DNA of 64,000 nucleotides from Marsupella aquatica (taxonomy: Eukaryota > Marchantiophyta). Shown in pieces: positions 37,701 to 49,930 of the stretch. The translations under genes and the position numbers were made by a program. The stretch spans positions 8,556,001 through 8,620,000 of the forward strand of contig OZ316892.1 of the NCBI GenBank assembly GCA_973895155.1, in the 5' to 3' direction. How positions within the stretch are numbered: position 1 is the stretch's first letter; every line of letters begins with the position of its first letter. The notes under the pieces are model-generated. The model saw only the letters and a program-made list of their open reading frames with translations. It was not told where the DNA came from and ran no database searches.

Positions 37701-40700
37701 ACATACTTACTGATCTTCTGCGTTGGTGGCCCATCTGGATGTGTGTCGTACAGCTGAAGTACAGAGAGCGTGTACTTGGACTGATTCTTGTCTCGCCCAT
37801 CTGTCAAGCTCCAAGCTGGTCGGAATGGATCTACAATAAGGCTCTCATCAATCTGATGTACTACTGGGGCATGACCAACATTGTAAAAGAGGCTTTCCTA
37901 CAGCGCTATTTCGGACCGGTACCACACTCTCCTCACCACGCTCACAATACAACTGACTAGGACAGTGACATGTCTCTTCGAAGACACGATTCTGATTTGC
38001 AAAATGTTGGCGTGAAGAATGATGAACGTCTGATTTTGACAAGTTAGAAAGTTGGTCGTGCACGTTCATGGCGAGCGTTCTTTCTGATTGAGGGCGTACT
38101 TCCTTCTGTTGGGGCCGAATTGTGTGCACAGGAGACACGATTGTCGAGTCTCATGGGGTCGTACAGGAGGATTTTAGATGAGGGGCAGCCCCACAACATC
38201 ATGCGCTTCATGCAGACGATCCACCAACGGAAGGACTTGACACCCGGGCTGAGGAAGCTCAAATGCAGGACTCTGATCATCGTTGGAGAGCAGTCGCCGT
38301 TCCATTCCGAAGCCCACCACACCAGCAACGCGATGGACCGCCGCTACAACGCCTTAATTGAGGTGAGTGCGTCATCGTTGGCATCCCTCGACTGACCTCT
38401 CATCATCACTCATCGGACGCTCTTGTCATTCTCTGGTCGCTTTGCTTCACTTCCCTTTCACTAAATCTTTCTGTGAACTGTCCTCTCCTCCTGTGTGCCC
38501 CATAATGCCACATGACCGCTCCACCTTTCTCTGAAATTGGAACGGGTTATTAGTTCTCTGCTTTTCCGTGCGGCGTGGCGACCAACATGAGCACCTTATT
38601 AGGTCCCTCTAAACCACCACCTGAGAGCTAGAGTTGCTCCAACTACCTGAACCAGGAAAAAGTTGTTCTCCACTAAGTTTCATGAAGAGCGTCCACAGTC
38701 CACGCTAAGTTGACCGCTGGTATGGTACGTAGAGAGTCTCCAAGTCTCTAAGTTGGACTGCTCTAAGATCCTAGTAGGTGGAGATGCTCTATGTCTCTGA
38801 GTTGGACTGCTCTAAGATAGTTCCTAGTAGGTAGAGACGCTTTAAGTCTCTAAGTTGGACTGCTATAAGATAGTTCCTAGTAGGTAGAGATGCTCTAAGT
38901 GTCAAAGTTGGACTGCTCTAAGGTGACAGTTCCGTGAAGGGTCTCCTATTAACTTGGACTTCTCTAAGATAGTCCAGGGAGGGGTCTCCTATCAGCTTCG
39001 ACTGCTGTAAAGCAGTGTAGGCAGGTGCCTGTAGCCTAGAAGTTGGACTGCTGTAGTAGTTGGTGCCTCTGAGTCTCTTAGTTGGACTGCTCCTAGATAA
39101 AACTGCTGAAGAGTCTAAACTTGGGGACAGCTCTAAGACGGACACTAAGGAGTTTAAACAGTTTGGGACGGCTCTCAGATCCACTTCTGAAGCATGTCTG
39201 AACCTGGGTTATGAGCGCCTGATGAGGCTTTAAAGTTGGGTTGCTCAACAAGATAGTCTTCAGAGGGTTTTAAATTAGGATTGATTCCTTATCTACAGTG
39301 CCTGATTGTCACAGTCATGCCCACGCATGATCGGGTGTGAGTCTCCTACAGAGTTGGGTTCGCTCACCGACGAGTTTACACCTCCGTTTCTAAAGACTTC
39401 TTTCACATCCTGTGCCTGACGGAACATGAACGAGGACTCTACTATAGTGGACTGCCGTAGTGATGAATGAATTGGCCCTTTGTTGTTGTTCTTGTCTTGG
39501 GACCCTGCGATCAATCGGACATGCACGAGGGGTCTCGACAAGCAACTGTAGATCGGCTGAGTTGTCTCTCTTTCTGTGGGCCATGCCAATAAAAGGGCCA
39601 GCAAACAATTCTTGTATAGCATCCCGCTATGGCGTGCTTGCTTACCTTTTTTTTACCTTTCGCTCCATTATTCTCGCTCAGCGTGGCCCACCACGGAAGG
39701 GAGATTGTGAATTATTGGACGTCATGACGTTCATGGCGTGCGAAGGTTTGTGGTGTGTCACCCCATCCTGACGTCAAGCTTTCAGCGAGTAGTAGATTGG
39801 AGCCCAACCGGGTGATCAAGCACAATTAAGTATCAGGCATTCCGTGGTACTTTTTTGTTCCCTGTGCTTGCCTCTTCTGTCCACAACTTTTCCTTCTACT
39901 GTCGTAGATGGCCTATAGTATTCGCGACTTTGGGAATCTCTTGGAAAAGAGAAAGAAGAGCCTACCGAGTTGCCAATTGTTGAGAGGCTCCCAGGAGTTC
40001 TCGACGCTCTGACGTGGAACTGAGGGCACGGACTTAGACCGGAGAGTGCAGCTAGCCCACGGTAGTAGACAGTTCTCTAGTGTCTGACATAGCAATGCTA
40101 TGGAGATGACCTGTATCCCAATTCTGCTTTTGGAGGGTGATGTACCCTTTAATTGCTTTCCAGACTGGACTGCATGGAGTCCTGTAGACGCAACGGATTC
40201 CCGGGTGACCCGACGTCCTCAGCATACCTTCTGTGAAGATTAGATGGGTTTTTTTCAAATCTAATAGTTATGCTTTCTTTTAAGCGCGGATTGACTTCTG
40301 GAGGAGTAGGAGTGGAAGACCCACTAATTGAGTTCACTTATTCAATCGCAGTGCTTATGTCCACTTGCGATTTCGTGTAGTTTCTCTTAATATACAAGAG
40401 GAAACATCATCATTATTTAGGTGGATATCTCGCACATGGGGACAAAACCCGACCGATTCTGTCTATGTATGAACATATTTTTGGTGGGAAAGTCAATCCA
40501 CTTTTTGACATGATTGTTCGTAGTCGGAAAGTCAACTGGGCTGGAGGTAGAAAATTTTAGCAGTTTTAAGTAATTATTTTTGTGAAGTAAAGCACAAAGG
40601 CTTGACCTTATGTGCATTTCCTTTTTTTGTGCAGGTTCAAGCATGCGGATCGCTGGTGACAGAGGAGCAACCGCACTCCATGCTGGTACCGATCGAGTAC

Positions 40701-40871
40701 TTTCTGATGGGATACGGATTCTTCAGGCCTCCGCAACTCACTAGCCACTCTACTCCTACTAGCCCTCTAAGCCCCCCATGTATCTCATCCGAATTATTAT
40801 CTCCGGAAAGCCTCGGCCTAAAACTTAAACCCATAAAAACCCGTATAGCCATGGCGGAAGAGTGTTGCTGA
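34751..40871 (+). CDS. NDRG-like (NDL) protein, seven exons
   Basis: A plant N-myc downregulated-like protein of 363 aa, a non-catalytic alpha/beta-hydrolase-fold protein; Arabidopsis NDL proteins bind G-protein beta-gamma and influence auxin transport. Exons: 34751-34822, 36222-36321, 36489-36586, 36882-37031, 37754-37918, 38093-38362, 40635-40871. All junctions have GT/AG and phases agree. Recognisable blocks are [53 protein letters not shown] (the elbow where hydrolases have GxSxG; no nucleophile Ser here), [36 protein letters not shown] and [18 protein letters not shown]. The tail [16 protein letters not shown] is typical of plant members. The exon 6 acceptor (TGATTGAG) is the weakest junction. 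The last intron is 2.27 kb and contains a minisatellite. Start chosen at the only ATG giving exon 1 an open frame in phase ([12 protein letters not shown]). Confidence 0.93.
38725..39180 (+). repeat. ~53-bp minisatellite in NDL intron 6
   Basis: AGTTGGACTGCT recurs at 38751, 38800, 38853 and 38906, with spacings of 49, 53 and 53 bp. More decayed copies continue to about 39180 (TTGGACTTCTCTAAGATAG and similar). Units also share CTAGTAGGTRGAGAYGCT. It lies wholly inside the intron between 38362 and 40635. Confidence 0.85.
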
Positions 40872-43324
40872 CTTCGTTGGGAATAGTCCATAGAGTAAGA
40901 GAGACGAAAGAGATTTTGAGAGTATAAGAAGTTTTTCGGAGGCTGGGATTTGCTGTGATTGATACATCTAATCACTCATGGAACTTACCCCCCTCCATGC
41001 CCGCTTCTTCGTAACAAAGCCCTCAAGTTGATGTGTGCAGTCCTGACACTAGTGTATCTCCGCTGATCAGAACTGCCCACATCAGTGCTTGAGATCTGTA
41101 GATGAGAGGAAAAACGCTCCTTGTTCTTCCACGTCGAAGGCCAAGCGGGTACTAGTAGTAAATGTGTAGATTGTTATTCTTGGTGGAGAAATGCACACCA
41201 TTTGATACTGCAAAAGATATCCAAGACCAACTAGCGAAAGGAAAGAATCCTGTGACACATTGCAAAATAAAAGGAACCTGTACATTATTTACCATTACTC
41301 CTCCCAGATATGCAGCAGCTTAGTGTCTCAACTCTTAGCTTAGTGCCTCTGGGTTGTGTAGAAAGAAAGAGAACAAGGCGAGGCCGACTGAGACAACCTG
41401 GTCGCACCTTCAATGTCAGTGGCTACTATTCTGCTTTGGATCCTCGTCCTTCTTGCAGCCCTCCGACCGTGGAGTTGCATGAGGTCGACTGTCATCAATA
41501 CACGTGCAATAAAGGATCTGTATTATACTCTTATTGCCATCTTTGCGTCACCAATTCCTGTTGCATCATACTTGAATTGAATTTGGACCATCAATCATCC
41601 TCTCTGACCTCCAATTGTCATTTCTTTAGATAGGAGATTAGAGAGGATTAGAGAGGATGTCTGAACGTGTTGCACACTGAAGCATCTGCGGACATGTCGC
41701 ATAAAATTCGTAAGACAGAATGCCGTTCAAGTTTGTAGGTAGCCGATGTTGTAGTAACCAAATTGAACTTCCAATTTTGCTAATCCTCTCGATGTTAACT
41801 TGAATTTCCGGACGAGCAACCTCGACATGTCCGTGGATTTCAATATTCAATTAAGACGTGCCGTTAAATACTACAGGTAGCCTACGTTTGCAGCGATGAA
41901 AGTGAGCTTCCATTTCCTGTAGCCCTTCAAATTCATGCCCTAATTGCATGTTGACGTTCATCCAAACATGGTGGCGAATGTTGGGGGGCATGAAACCGGA
42001 AGTACAGAATTTAGGTTGAATCCAATCGAAGAGAATGGAGAGATATGTGCTTAAATGCCTGAACGTTCTATGTTAGTTTGATTAGTGCCACGAGTCACGT
42101 GAACATTTCACCCATGCCAGCTCAAAATTAACGTCGATCGGTCTGTCCCCTGCTGCCACCTTACTGACCTACAGATCTCATCTGCTCGGCAGTTTCTTGA
42201 CTCTCCATGGAATTGGAGTAGCTACGAAGACTACAAAGGGAAACTCTCTGCGATGTCTGCTGAAATTTTGCCTTCATTTTGAGATAGTGTTTCAAATCGG
42301 TTCATGGTTTGGAAGTTCATATCATATGTTTTTTAGGAGTTTCTTTGATCATCTCGGCCTTGACCCTTTTCTCCATTGTGGTTTGTACTTAGTTGACAAA
42401 CATCCAACAGAAAAAGTATCGTAACTATCTCTAAACCTTCAATAAGGTTTCATGACAAATATCCAATTGAACAGAGAAGTATCACAACTATCCTTAAGGT
42501 CTTAACAAATTGCCAAAGATACTCTTCCTGTCCTTGTAGATAAGACTTAGTGTGGATCTCGGATGTGCGTTTCTATGAACAGTTCTATTTAAAAGTCATC
42601 ACACCACTTCAACCATCAGATGCTTTTTATAATTGGTTGAGAGGCCCAAAGTGACCACACGACTTCTAGACTGTTTGAATGTGTGCTTGAATTAAGACCA
42701 TCCATACCAGTTGCACCCTCCTCCCACCTTTTTTTATTTGTACTTAGCAGTGCAATTATCTGGAGTAATACTGGGGCAGATATGTGAAGGCCCTGGGCCG
42801 ATCTTTCCACCTACCAAAAATAAGATAAATCTGAGTCATGCTCCAAACACCCTACAGCCCTTTTACAAGGGCAATGTCCCCTGAAAAAACCCTCTGGCAG
42901 ACCTGCCTTCAGGCTTTATCCAGGACGATGCCCTCATGAGCGAGGTTTACTATACACATTAAAGAGACAGTCAAGGCAAAAGCCAAGTATGTAATCATGA
43001 CGACGCAGGCTATCATCGTCAACTAATAGGTAAGATCTACATCCTTCTAACGGCAATGAAATCGACATTACTCTCTTAACCGAGCATCTCTCATTCAGTC
43101 AGAAAATGTGGAGCTGGAAATATCGCTGACGAAGCAAGGTCCCAACAATTTCAGCCAGCCAACCGGTGGTCCATTCACAAACGCTGACTGATCATAAAAA
43201 TTGAAAGTCGTGGCTTTTTAAATTTATGGGACAGGATAAAACTCCAAAGAATGACTGAACGGAGCAGCCTATAGAATGGACCGTAACAAAGCGATTACGG
43301 ACTAGAACCAGAGCAAAAAGTGGC
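40872..43324. other. intergenic region between convergent genes
   Basis: About 2.45 kb between the stop codons of the NDL gene and the sphingomyelin-synthase-like gene, which point at each other. It should hold both 3' untranslated regions. No further coding region or repeat is recognised. Confidence 0.6.
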
Positions 43325-46300
43325 TCATCCATTCTCTGTCCACACAAAAGCTAGTAATACAAGAGCAAACAAGCCGGTCAGAACGGAAGCAGCATAGATC
43401 CATTCGGTCAATTTCAGCCGTGAGCTCGCTTGCCCGGTCTTCTCAACTTCGCTCAAAATCTTGCGAATTTTCTCCATGTCGCCGTCCTTGGCAGCTTTAA
43501 CGAACGCATCTTCGTTCTTCATCATTAGCTTGCTCTTCAGGAATTTCACCTCGTCTCGTCTTGACCACAAGAAGCTAGTCAGTCTCCACAGCAGTATGCC
43601 CATGTATATTCCAGCCACCACATCCACACTGTAATGGTGGCGTTCTCTTATCTCCCTTTGGGCAGAATGGAGAACCAGCAACCACACTAACCCAGCGGTC
43701 CACCCTGGGTATGCTTCCTGCAAACAATGTGCATTTTACTCCCACATGATTGCCATAAACACAAAAGGCTAATCTTGGGAAGCCAGGGCTGGAAATACAC
43801 CTCCATATATGCACTCCGTTATATGTGTAGCAGAACATAGCGATTAAAAAGCAAGAACATTATACTAATCATACTGAAACAATACGGACCTTATGAGTCT
43901 CCTGCAAAAATTAACGAAAACAAACCTCAAAAAACCTAGGCTGTTGACTAAAACCATGCACATTTTCCAGTTAATAGTGAGATAGATGGGACAACGCACC
44001 GTCCATGCCATGGCAGTGAGAACAGAGACCAAGATGTGTCCACTGAAAATTAAATCATTGCAACCGCCTCCAGCTCGTTTCAGCGTAGAAAACCAGGACT
44101 CCCCTTGAAATTCGGGGAAGTTCTCGGGATCCGGAGGCCTCAGGAGATTAACCAAGAACTGCATGCTGCCCCAGTTGGGTACGTACTCGGCTGGGTACTC
44201 TGCTGCGGAAGCTGCAATGGCGACAATGGCACCATTGGTAATGTAGCCATAAGATGTATATCTCTTGCTTTGACCAAGGAGAGACATAAGCGCACAATGA
44301 AATTACTGCTGTCCATGTCACCTATTCAATGTTATAACCTATGTAGCAGGATACAGTTTGCTTCACCATTTCTACCCCCACAAAAAAGGACTCACAGGCA
44401 TTTCATATGCATTGGCTAGTTTCACTAAGCATAGACAAGAGGTGAGACTCGGAAAAGTTTGATTGAAAAAGTTACATTGTTACTCATCTTACCAATAAGT
44501 TCATCATTTCGTAAAAGCTTCCGAACCATCTCCGGATTGCTTGCATAAGGAATGTAATACTTTTGGGCCCAGGGGTGAGGATGACTTGCAGTTCGGAAAC
44601 GGCCATGAGCGCACCAAGGCCGCGCTGATGGAATGATTGTAGGGACGAAGGTCATCACACGTAGAAGCCGACCAATCCCCATGGCAAACATGTATCGTGC
44701 TCCGAGACCCATGCCTGGAGCTTTCACACAGTCGTAAAGTACAGAGAAGGGCAGGAAAAGGAACAGTATCAAATAGTGGTGAAGACCAATCAAGGGAGCA
44801 CGAAGAACGGTCACCATCCATGGAGGAAGCTGTTCATTCAGGTAAAGAAACAGCCATTGCCCAGTGTCAGGGAGGGGTGCTGAAGCCCTGCACAATACGA
44901 TGGCATGAAACCATGTAAGGCTGTTGCAGTAGATAAATCACAAATACGACCCACCAGAACCAAGCTCTTCAGCAGACATAAGTCTTTGCAAACACAAACT
45001 GTTCAAGTGATCAAACCAAGCATATATACGACGGCAGGACTCAAAATTTACTGATGCAAATTATCCATATCAGAGGCCGCATAAGCCACCTATAGGAACA
45101 TACAAAATAGATACGCTCAAGACCTTAGGCACCATCATTCTCAGACGTCATTTGAATAGGTGAACCTTCCGATCGAGCGGGGATACTTAGGGGTAGAAAA
45201 ACCACGATGGACCAGGCAGAGATGCATACACACAGATACTTGTAGTTCTGTAACAACATTTCTAATTCAGACATTGGTGACATGAAAGCAACCGGCTTAA
45301 AAGAAGCTTAGGGCATTATACAAATGTCCTCTGAAGGAAGGACATAAAAATGCCCTTTGAAGGAATGCTCAATTCGAGAGCCGGCATGAGTGAAGAGGAA
45401 ATAGCTGTCGTTATCTACTTTAAGATTCGAGCATCGTGGCAGAGTAAGACTACCACTGGAGGACTTCACAAGTTTCTGCACGCAATGTATGAGATTCCAA
45501 GTACACTAGCAGATTAGAGAACTGTCTTTTAACCGACTAATTACAAACAGGGCCACTAAAACATGTAAGAAATTCTATGTCCAGGACAGTTACGAACAGC
45601 CGATACACCATGAAGCGAACGAGCGTGACTTATCCTATGTATTATACTTAACCAACCCGCCCTCGACAATTCAGCAGACATCACACAAATCTCTGGGAAC
45701 AGTACCATGAATTTGACCTCTAGCAGACAAATGAAGCCACAATAACAGGACCCCAAAACGACAATTGACCGGCTGCTACGTGCAATTTGGATGCAAAGCC
45801 AGAAAACGATGAACGAACTGAATGTCACTTCCACATGGACCCAATCCGGCCATGACACCAGAAATTTTGTGTAGGTTTCCAATTTCAGCGTCGCTGACAA
45901 GGAGGCGAAAGAAAAAACGGAATATTATAGAATAAGCCGCTTGCTCACTAAACGCAGTATTCAAGCTATACTCCTAATAAATTCAGAACCTGCACGAAGA
46001 TTGACCTCCAAAATTTGTTACTCTCCTACAAACCTGAGGAGTTACTTTATCTTTAGTCCGACCGATTAATCGTAGAAACTGAGGGGATGATTCAAGAGAG
46101 TCAGTGAATGAGTTTTTGGATTGAATGATTGATGTCGGAAGGAAGGAAGACGACAGTACACGGGGTGGAGTACAGAGCCACAATTGGAAATTCTACATCT
46201 GCGAGAGAGAATGTAAGAATCAATTTGAAAGATTTACAATCTCCAATTCGAAACAGATACGATTTGAATTGAGGTGATTCGAATCGAAATAGATTGAACG

Positions 46301-46652
46301 GGGACAGGAAAACGCAGACAAGGATTCCAAGAATAGATGAGTCGTACCAATGCCAATCCAGACCCAGTACAGTGGTGACAAACTGCACGGAGATGGCCTC
46401 CAAGATAAGAGCGCTGAGCATGAACAGCAAACTGCCCACAAAAACTCCCACACATCTCAGCTCCTTCTTCCAGTGGGGATAGAAGGGCGCCCGAGAAGCC
46501 AACGCTACAGCCAGAAATCCCCACAGCCATGGCTGCAGCCTACGATGCAAATCCGGCTTCAGTTCTCGTAAGTAGTCCACTGTGATGTACGCCACTGCTG
46601 CGACCCCCACCGCCTTTGGCATCGGCGTCCATCCCATTCCCCACCTGCCCAT
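43325..46652 (-). CDS. sphingomyelin-synthase-like / PAP2-type membrane enzyme
   Basis: A multi-pass membrane protein of 434 aa in the PAP2-like C-terminal family, close to the plant 'sphingomyelin synthetase family' proteins (Arabidopsis AT1G43580 type). Such enzymes move a phospho-headgroup between lipids at Golgi or ER membranes; the substrate here is unknown. Exons on the minus strand: 46652-46348, 44887-44493, 44211-44000, 43717-43325. All have GT/AG borders and phases close exactly (1,305 nt). Key motifs are PSHPHPWAQKYY-like (here TASHPHPWAQKYYIPYAS), GGCNDLIFSGH at about residues 282-292, and HHYSVD at about 331-336, which supply the two catalytic His and the Asp. After HHYSVD there are about 100 residues with a charged stretch and a final transmembrane helix ending WTENG. 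The start is the first ATG (MGRWGMGW); the upstream extension of this frame has only TTG. Confidence 0.9.
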
Positions 46653-48519
46653 CTCTTCCCTTCTCCCAACCAACCAACCAACACAATATTGGAATGCAAT
46701 CTATCCTCTCCTCATCAGATTTGTGGATTCGTCATAGCAGAATCCTTCTTCTGCTCCGCCCAGACATCAAACAGCCAGCCCCTTACTGACTCCTCTCCAG
46801 GTTGTTGAGAGAGCTCAATTCCATCTCTCCAATTTCATCGTTTCACGTCAATCTCTCCAAGTCGTGGACATATCTCGTCATTTCCAGCGAACAAGGATCA
46901 ACCTGACAACAAGACTATTGCCTCTCCTGTTTCTCGTTTTCTCCTTCCAATGGCAACCTGTGTGCATCTCTGGATGTGCCATAGCGCTGCTGCTGTCCCT
47001 ATTGGCTGACATTTCTGTTGCCATGGCTCAATTGGCCGGCTGTGGGATTCCAACTCCATCCACTCATCCCGTCGTTCTCTATGCCTGACCAAAATTCCAG
47101 GAAAGTCTATGCGCCTCAGAATCTGTGTCAAAATTTGTTGTTGAAGGCAGCGCAATCGGCACACGCCTGTGCTGCAATGGGTACGAGACCCTTCCTCCTC
47201 CCATCTTCTACTTCTGACTCGAGCAAAACCACCCTTCTCTTGTCCATTTCAAACTCTACCGGGTAGAATAGAGTTTCCTCCATGCTTACTCTCGCTCATC
47301 CATTCATTTTCCCACCTTTTAGATCCCCTTCAAGCCGGCCTCCGTCTCTCCACTGACAAATCTTAGTTGTTTTTTCTCCTCGTGCTTCCATGCTATTCCT
47401 GAAATTCTCTTCTTCCCGTGGTCCTTTCATCAGATTCGTCTGATTCTGGTTTCCTGCCTCTTCTAGTATAGACTTCGCCAGCATGCGGGGGGCAGCAACC
47501 CTTTCTTCCGTGCTGACTGAGACAGCTATTATAAAAAGCTTGCAGTCTCGTGATCAAGCCAATGGATGAATGGAAAGTACATTAACGAAAGTACTGTACC
47601 GTGTACTTTTCCCCGCCTCATCATTCACTCACTGAACTCACGCATTCCTTACTAAAAGCATCATTATTCAATTCTTTTCTCACACGGCTTCTGCGGTTCT
47701 GCCCCCTTTCTCTCTAGCCATCCATTAATTAAAAGCTGCGCTGTACCAAACTTCCAACATGCAACGACAAATTCCGATCTTCGCTGACATAACAACTCCA
47801 ATCACATGAGGGAAGCAGGAAGCTCAGTTTTGGAAAAGACAGAACTGACGACCGTCCCCCAGTTCCAAATGGATCGAACTACCCAGCCAATTTTCCGTCG
47901 GGCCGAACAATTCACCTGCTCCCAACAAAACCCACGACTCGGATTTTGGATCCAATGTCTTCGTCGATCCGATTTTGGCATGATTTACAGGAGTCTTTGG
48001 CGTTATTTTCGTCAGCGAACGGATGAGGCGAAGAATTCTGTTGACTGGAATAGAAGAGAGGCAGACAAGTACTGACGGATCGGTGTTTAGCAATGTCAGT
48101 TGGCTCCGTGGCAAAGTTAGCATCTCCGATTCGTCGGTGTTTATCAGTCTGTCGTCTGTCCTCGGCTCTCATCCATTGGCGTCTTGAAAGATGACAAGTG
48201 GGATTATTTTGTCGGTACTGTAGGAAATCTCGCATTAGATTGGTCGGCATTATCACAAACTCGTGCACCTGGCATTACGATCTTGTTAACTAGGGTCATC
48301 CTAATGAACTACGGTTAGCTGTGTCAAGTTGGGAAGTCAGTTTAGGGTTAATTAATGAAAATTAGAATCATTTGTAATTACTTTTATTTCGGTCATTACT
48401 GGCCCTTGAGATTTACAGTTGAACAGGTAGTAGCAATCGACCCCGGTTTGAGCTGTCGGACAACTTGTCATTTGTCGCCCGAAAATGACCCTATTTGTCG
48501 CATATTCCTTCTTATGCCC
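46653..48519. other. intergenic region upstream of PAP2-type gene
   Basis: This contains the promoter side of the minus-strand PAP2-type gene. I see no reliable coding region, TATA box or RNA gene. Short open frames occur on both strands without recognisable motifs. Confidence 0.55.
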
Positions 48520-49262
48520 CGGTCCGGCCCCGGCCCGGCCCGGCCAGGCCCAATCCCTTCCCGGCGCGGCCCATTCCCTCCCCGACTAATCCCGGCCCCT
48601 TCCATTCCCGGCTCGGTCCGGCACCCGACTCGGCCCGGTCCCTTCCCGGCCCGGCCCCGCATCCCGCCCGGCCTCACAAACACTAGGTGAGGGCGGGCCG
48701 AGTGCGGGGCCGGGCGGGATGCGGGACCGGGCCGGGAAGGGGCCGGGCCGGGCCGGGACGGGGCAGGGCCGGGAATGGAAGGGGCCGGGCCGGGAAGGGG
48801 CCGGGCCGGGAATGGAAGGGCAGGACCGGGAATGGGCCGGGAATGGAAGGGCAGGGAATGGAATGGGCCGGGAGTGGAATGGGCAGGGCCGGGAATGGCA
48901 GGGCCGGGAATGGGAGGGCCGGGAAGGGGCAGGGCCGGGCCGGGAATGGGAGGGGCCGGGCCGGGAAGGGGCAGGGCCGGGCCGGGAAGAGACCGGGCCG
49001 GGAACGAGAAGGGACCGGGCCGGGAACGGGATGCGGGGCCGGGCCGGGAAGGGACAGGGCCGGGAATGGAAGGGGCCTGGCCGGGAAGGGACAGGGCCGG
49101 GAATGGAAGAGGCAGGGCCGGGAATGGTAGGGGCCGGGAATGGGAGGGGCAGGGCCGGGGAGGGGAAGGGACCGGGCCGGGAAGGGGAAGGGACCGGGCG
49201 GGATGTGGGGCCGGGCCGGGCCGGGGGAAGAGACCGGGCCGGGACCGGGGCGGGGAGTTCGG
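48520..49262. repeat. GC-rich GGGCCGG minisatellite with strand switch
   Basis: From 48520 to about 48680 the plus strand repeats CCCGGCC-type units. From about 48685 to 49262 it repeats GGGCCGGGAAGG / GGGCCGGGAATGG units. The switch lies at a short near-palindrome around 48671-48692 (CCTCAC ... GGTGAGG). The phrase GGGCGGGATGCGG is seen on both sides of the switch in opposite orientation, so the left 160 bp can pair with part of the right array. Long open frames here are only by-products of the repeat. Subterminal GGGCCGGG repeats are known in some plant hAT elements, and a large hAT element follows, so the array may belong to it. Confidence 0.9.
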
Positions 49263-49930
49263 TCCGGGGCGATTTTCCCGTTAACTTTAAGGGCCGGGGC
49301 AAGTTTTAGGGCCGGCTATCGTTAGGGTTAGTGAAATAGAGGTTCCTCTAACATAGGATGAATGCCCCATAGGCCATTACTCAACACTTGTATAAAAAGG
49401 GTCATCACATGTTCATTTATTCATTCTTTGAAACTTGTATTCCAATGGAAGCTCATAGGTCTAAAGGAGGGAGCAAGAATGACTTTTGTACGCGCATGTT
49501 TGGAGCTTCGGCTCGGCGTGTGGCATTTCGTGCAGAAATTTTCAAATCTCCCTTAACAATTTAATGATATTTGTGAGTTTTGTGATACAATTATAACGAT
49601 AGAAGTATTCATGTACGCATGTTTGGAGCTTCGGCTCGATGTGTGATATTTTGCATGGTTATCGTAATTCGTCGAAAATGTTTTCACTCAATTAGCAAAT
49701 TACCGTTAAATTATAGATAGCACATACGTCGGATAGGAAAGTGAATGACTTAAAACAAAAGTAAACATTTGTGCTCATGCTTGGAGTTTAGACTCGGCAT
49801 GGGATATTTCACTAATGTTTTATCTTCCTGTTTCCAAGTCGTTACTTTCAAAACAAAAATAAAACTATTTTTTGGTTGAGTGAAGGCATTTCACACTTAT
49901 TTGTGAGTTAGTACTTCATTGTTTTCGACC
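49263..49930 (+). other. left arm and leader of the large hAT element
   Basis: This holds the left subterminal arm (listed separately) and the leader of the transposase gene. Three copies of a motif GGAGCTTCGGCTCGGC lie at about 49501, 49623 and 49782 (the third is GGAGTTTAGACTCGGC). No TATA box can be assigned with confidence. The true outer end of the element is not visible here. Confidence 0.6.
49540..49862 (+). repeat. left inverted arm of large hAT element
   Basis: Aligns inverted with 57140-57479. Landmarks in order: CCTTAACAATTTA (49551), ATTTGTG, ATTCATGTACGCATG (49608), GGAGCTTCGGCTCG, GATATTTTGCATGG, GTGCTCATGCTTGGAG, GATATTTCAC, TTATCTTCC, GTTACTTTCA. Identity is roughly 65-75 percent by eye. 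Confidence 0.75.

Noticed and set aside
48586-49309. Several long open frames (147-238 codons) on both strands
   Set aside because: They are translations of the GGGCCGG minisatellite (Gly/Arg/Pro repeats) in every frame and do not indicate genes.
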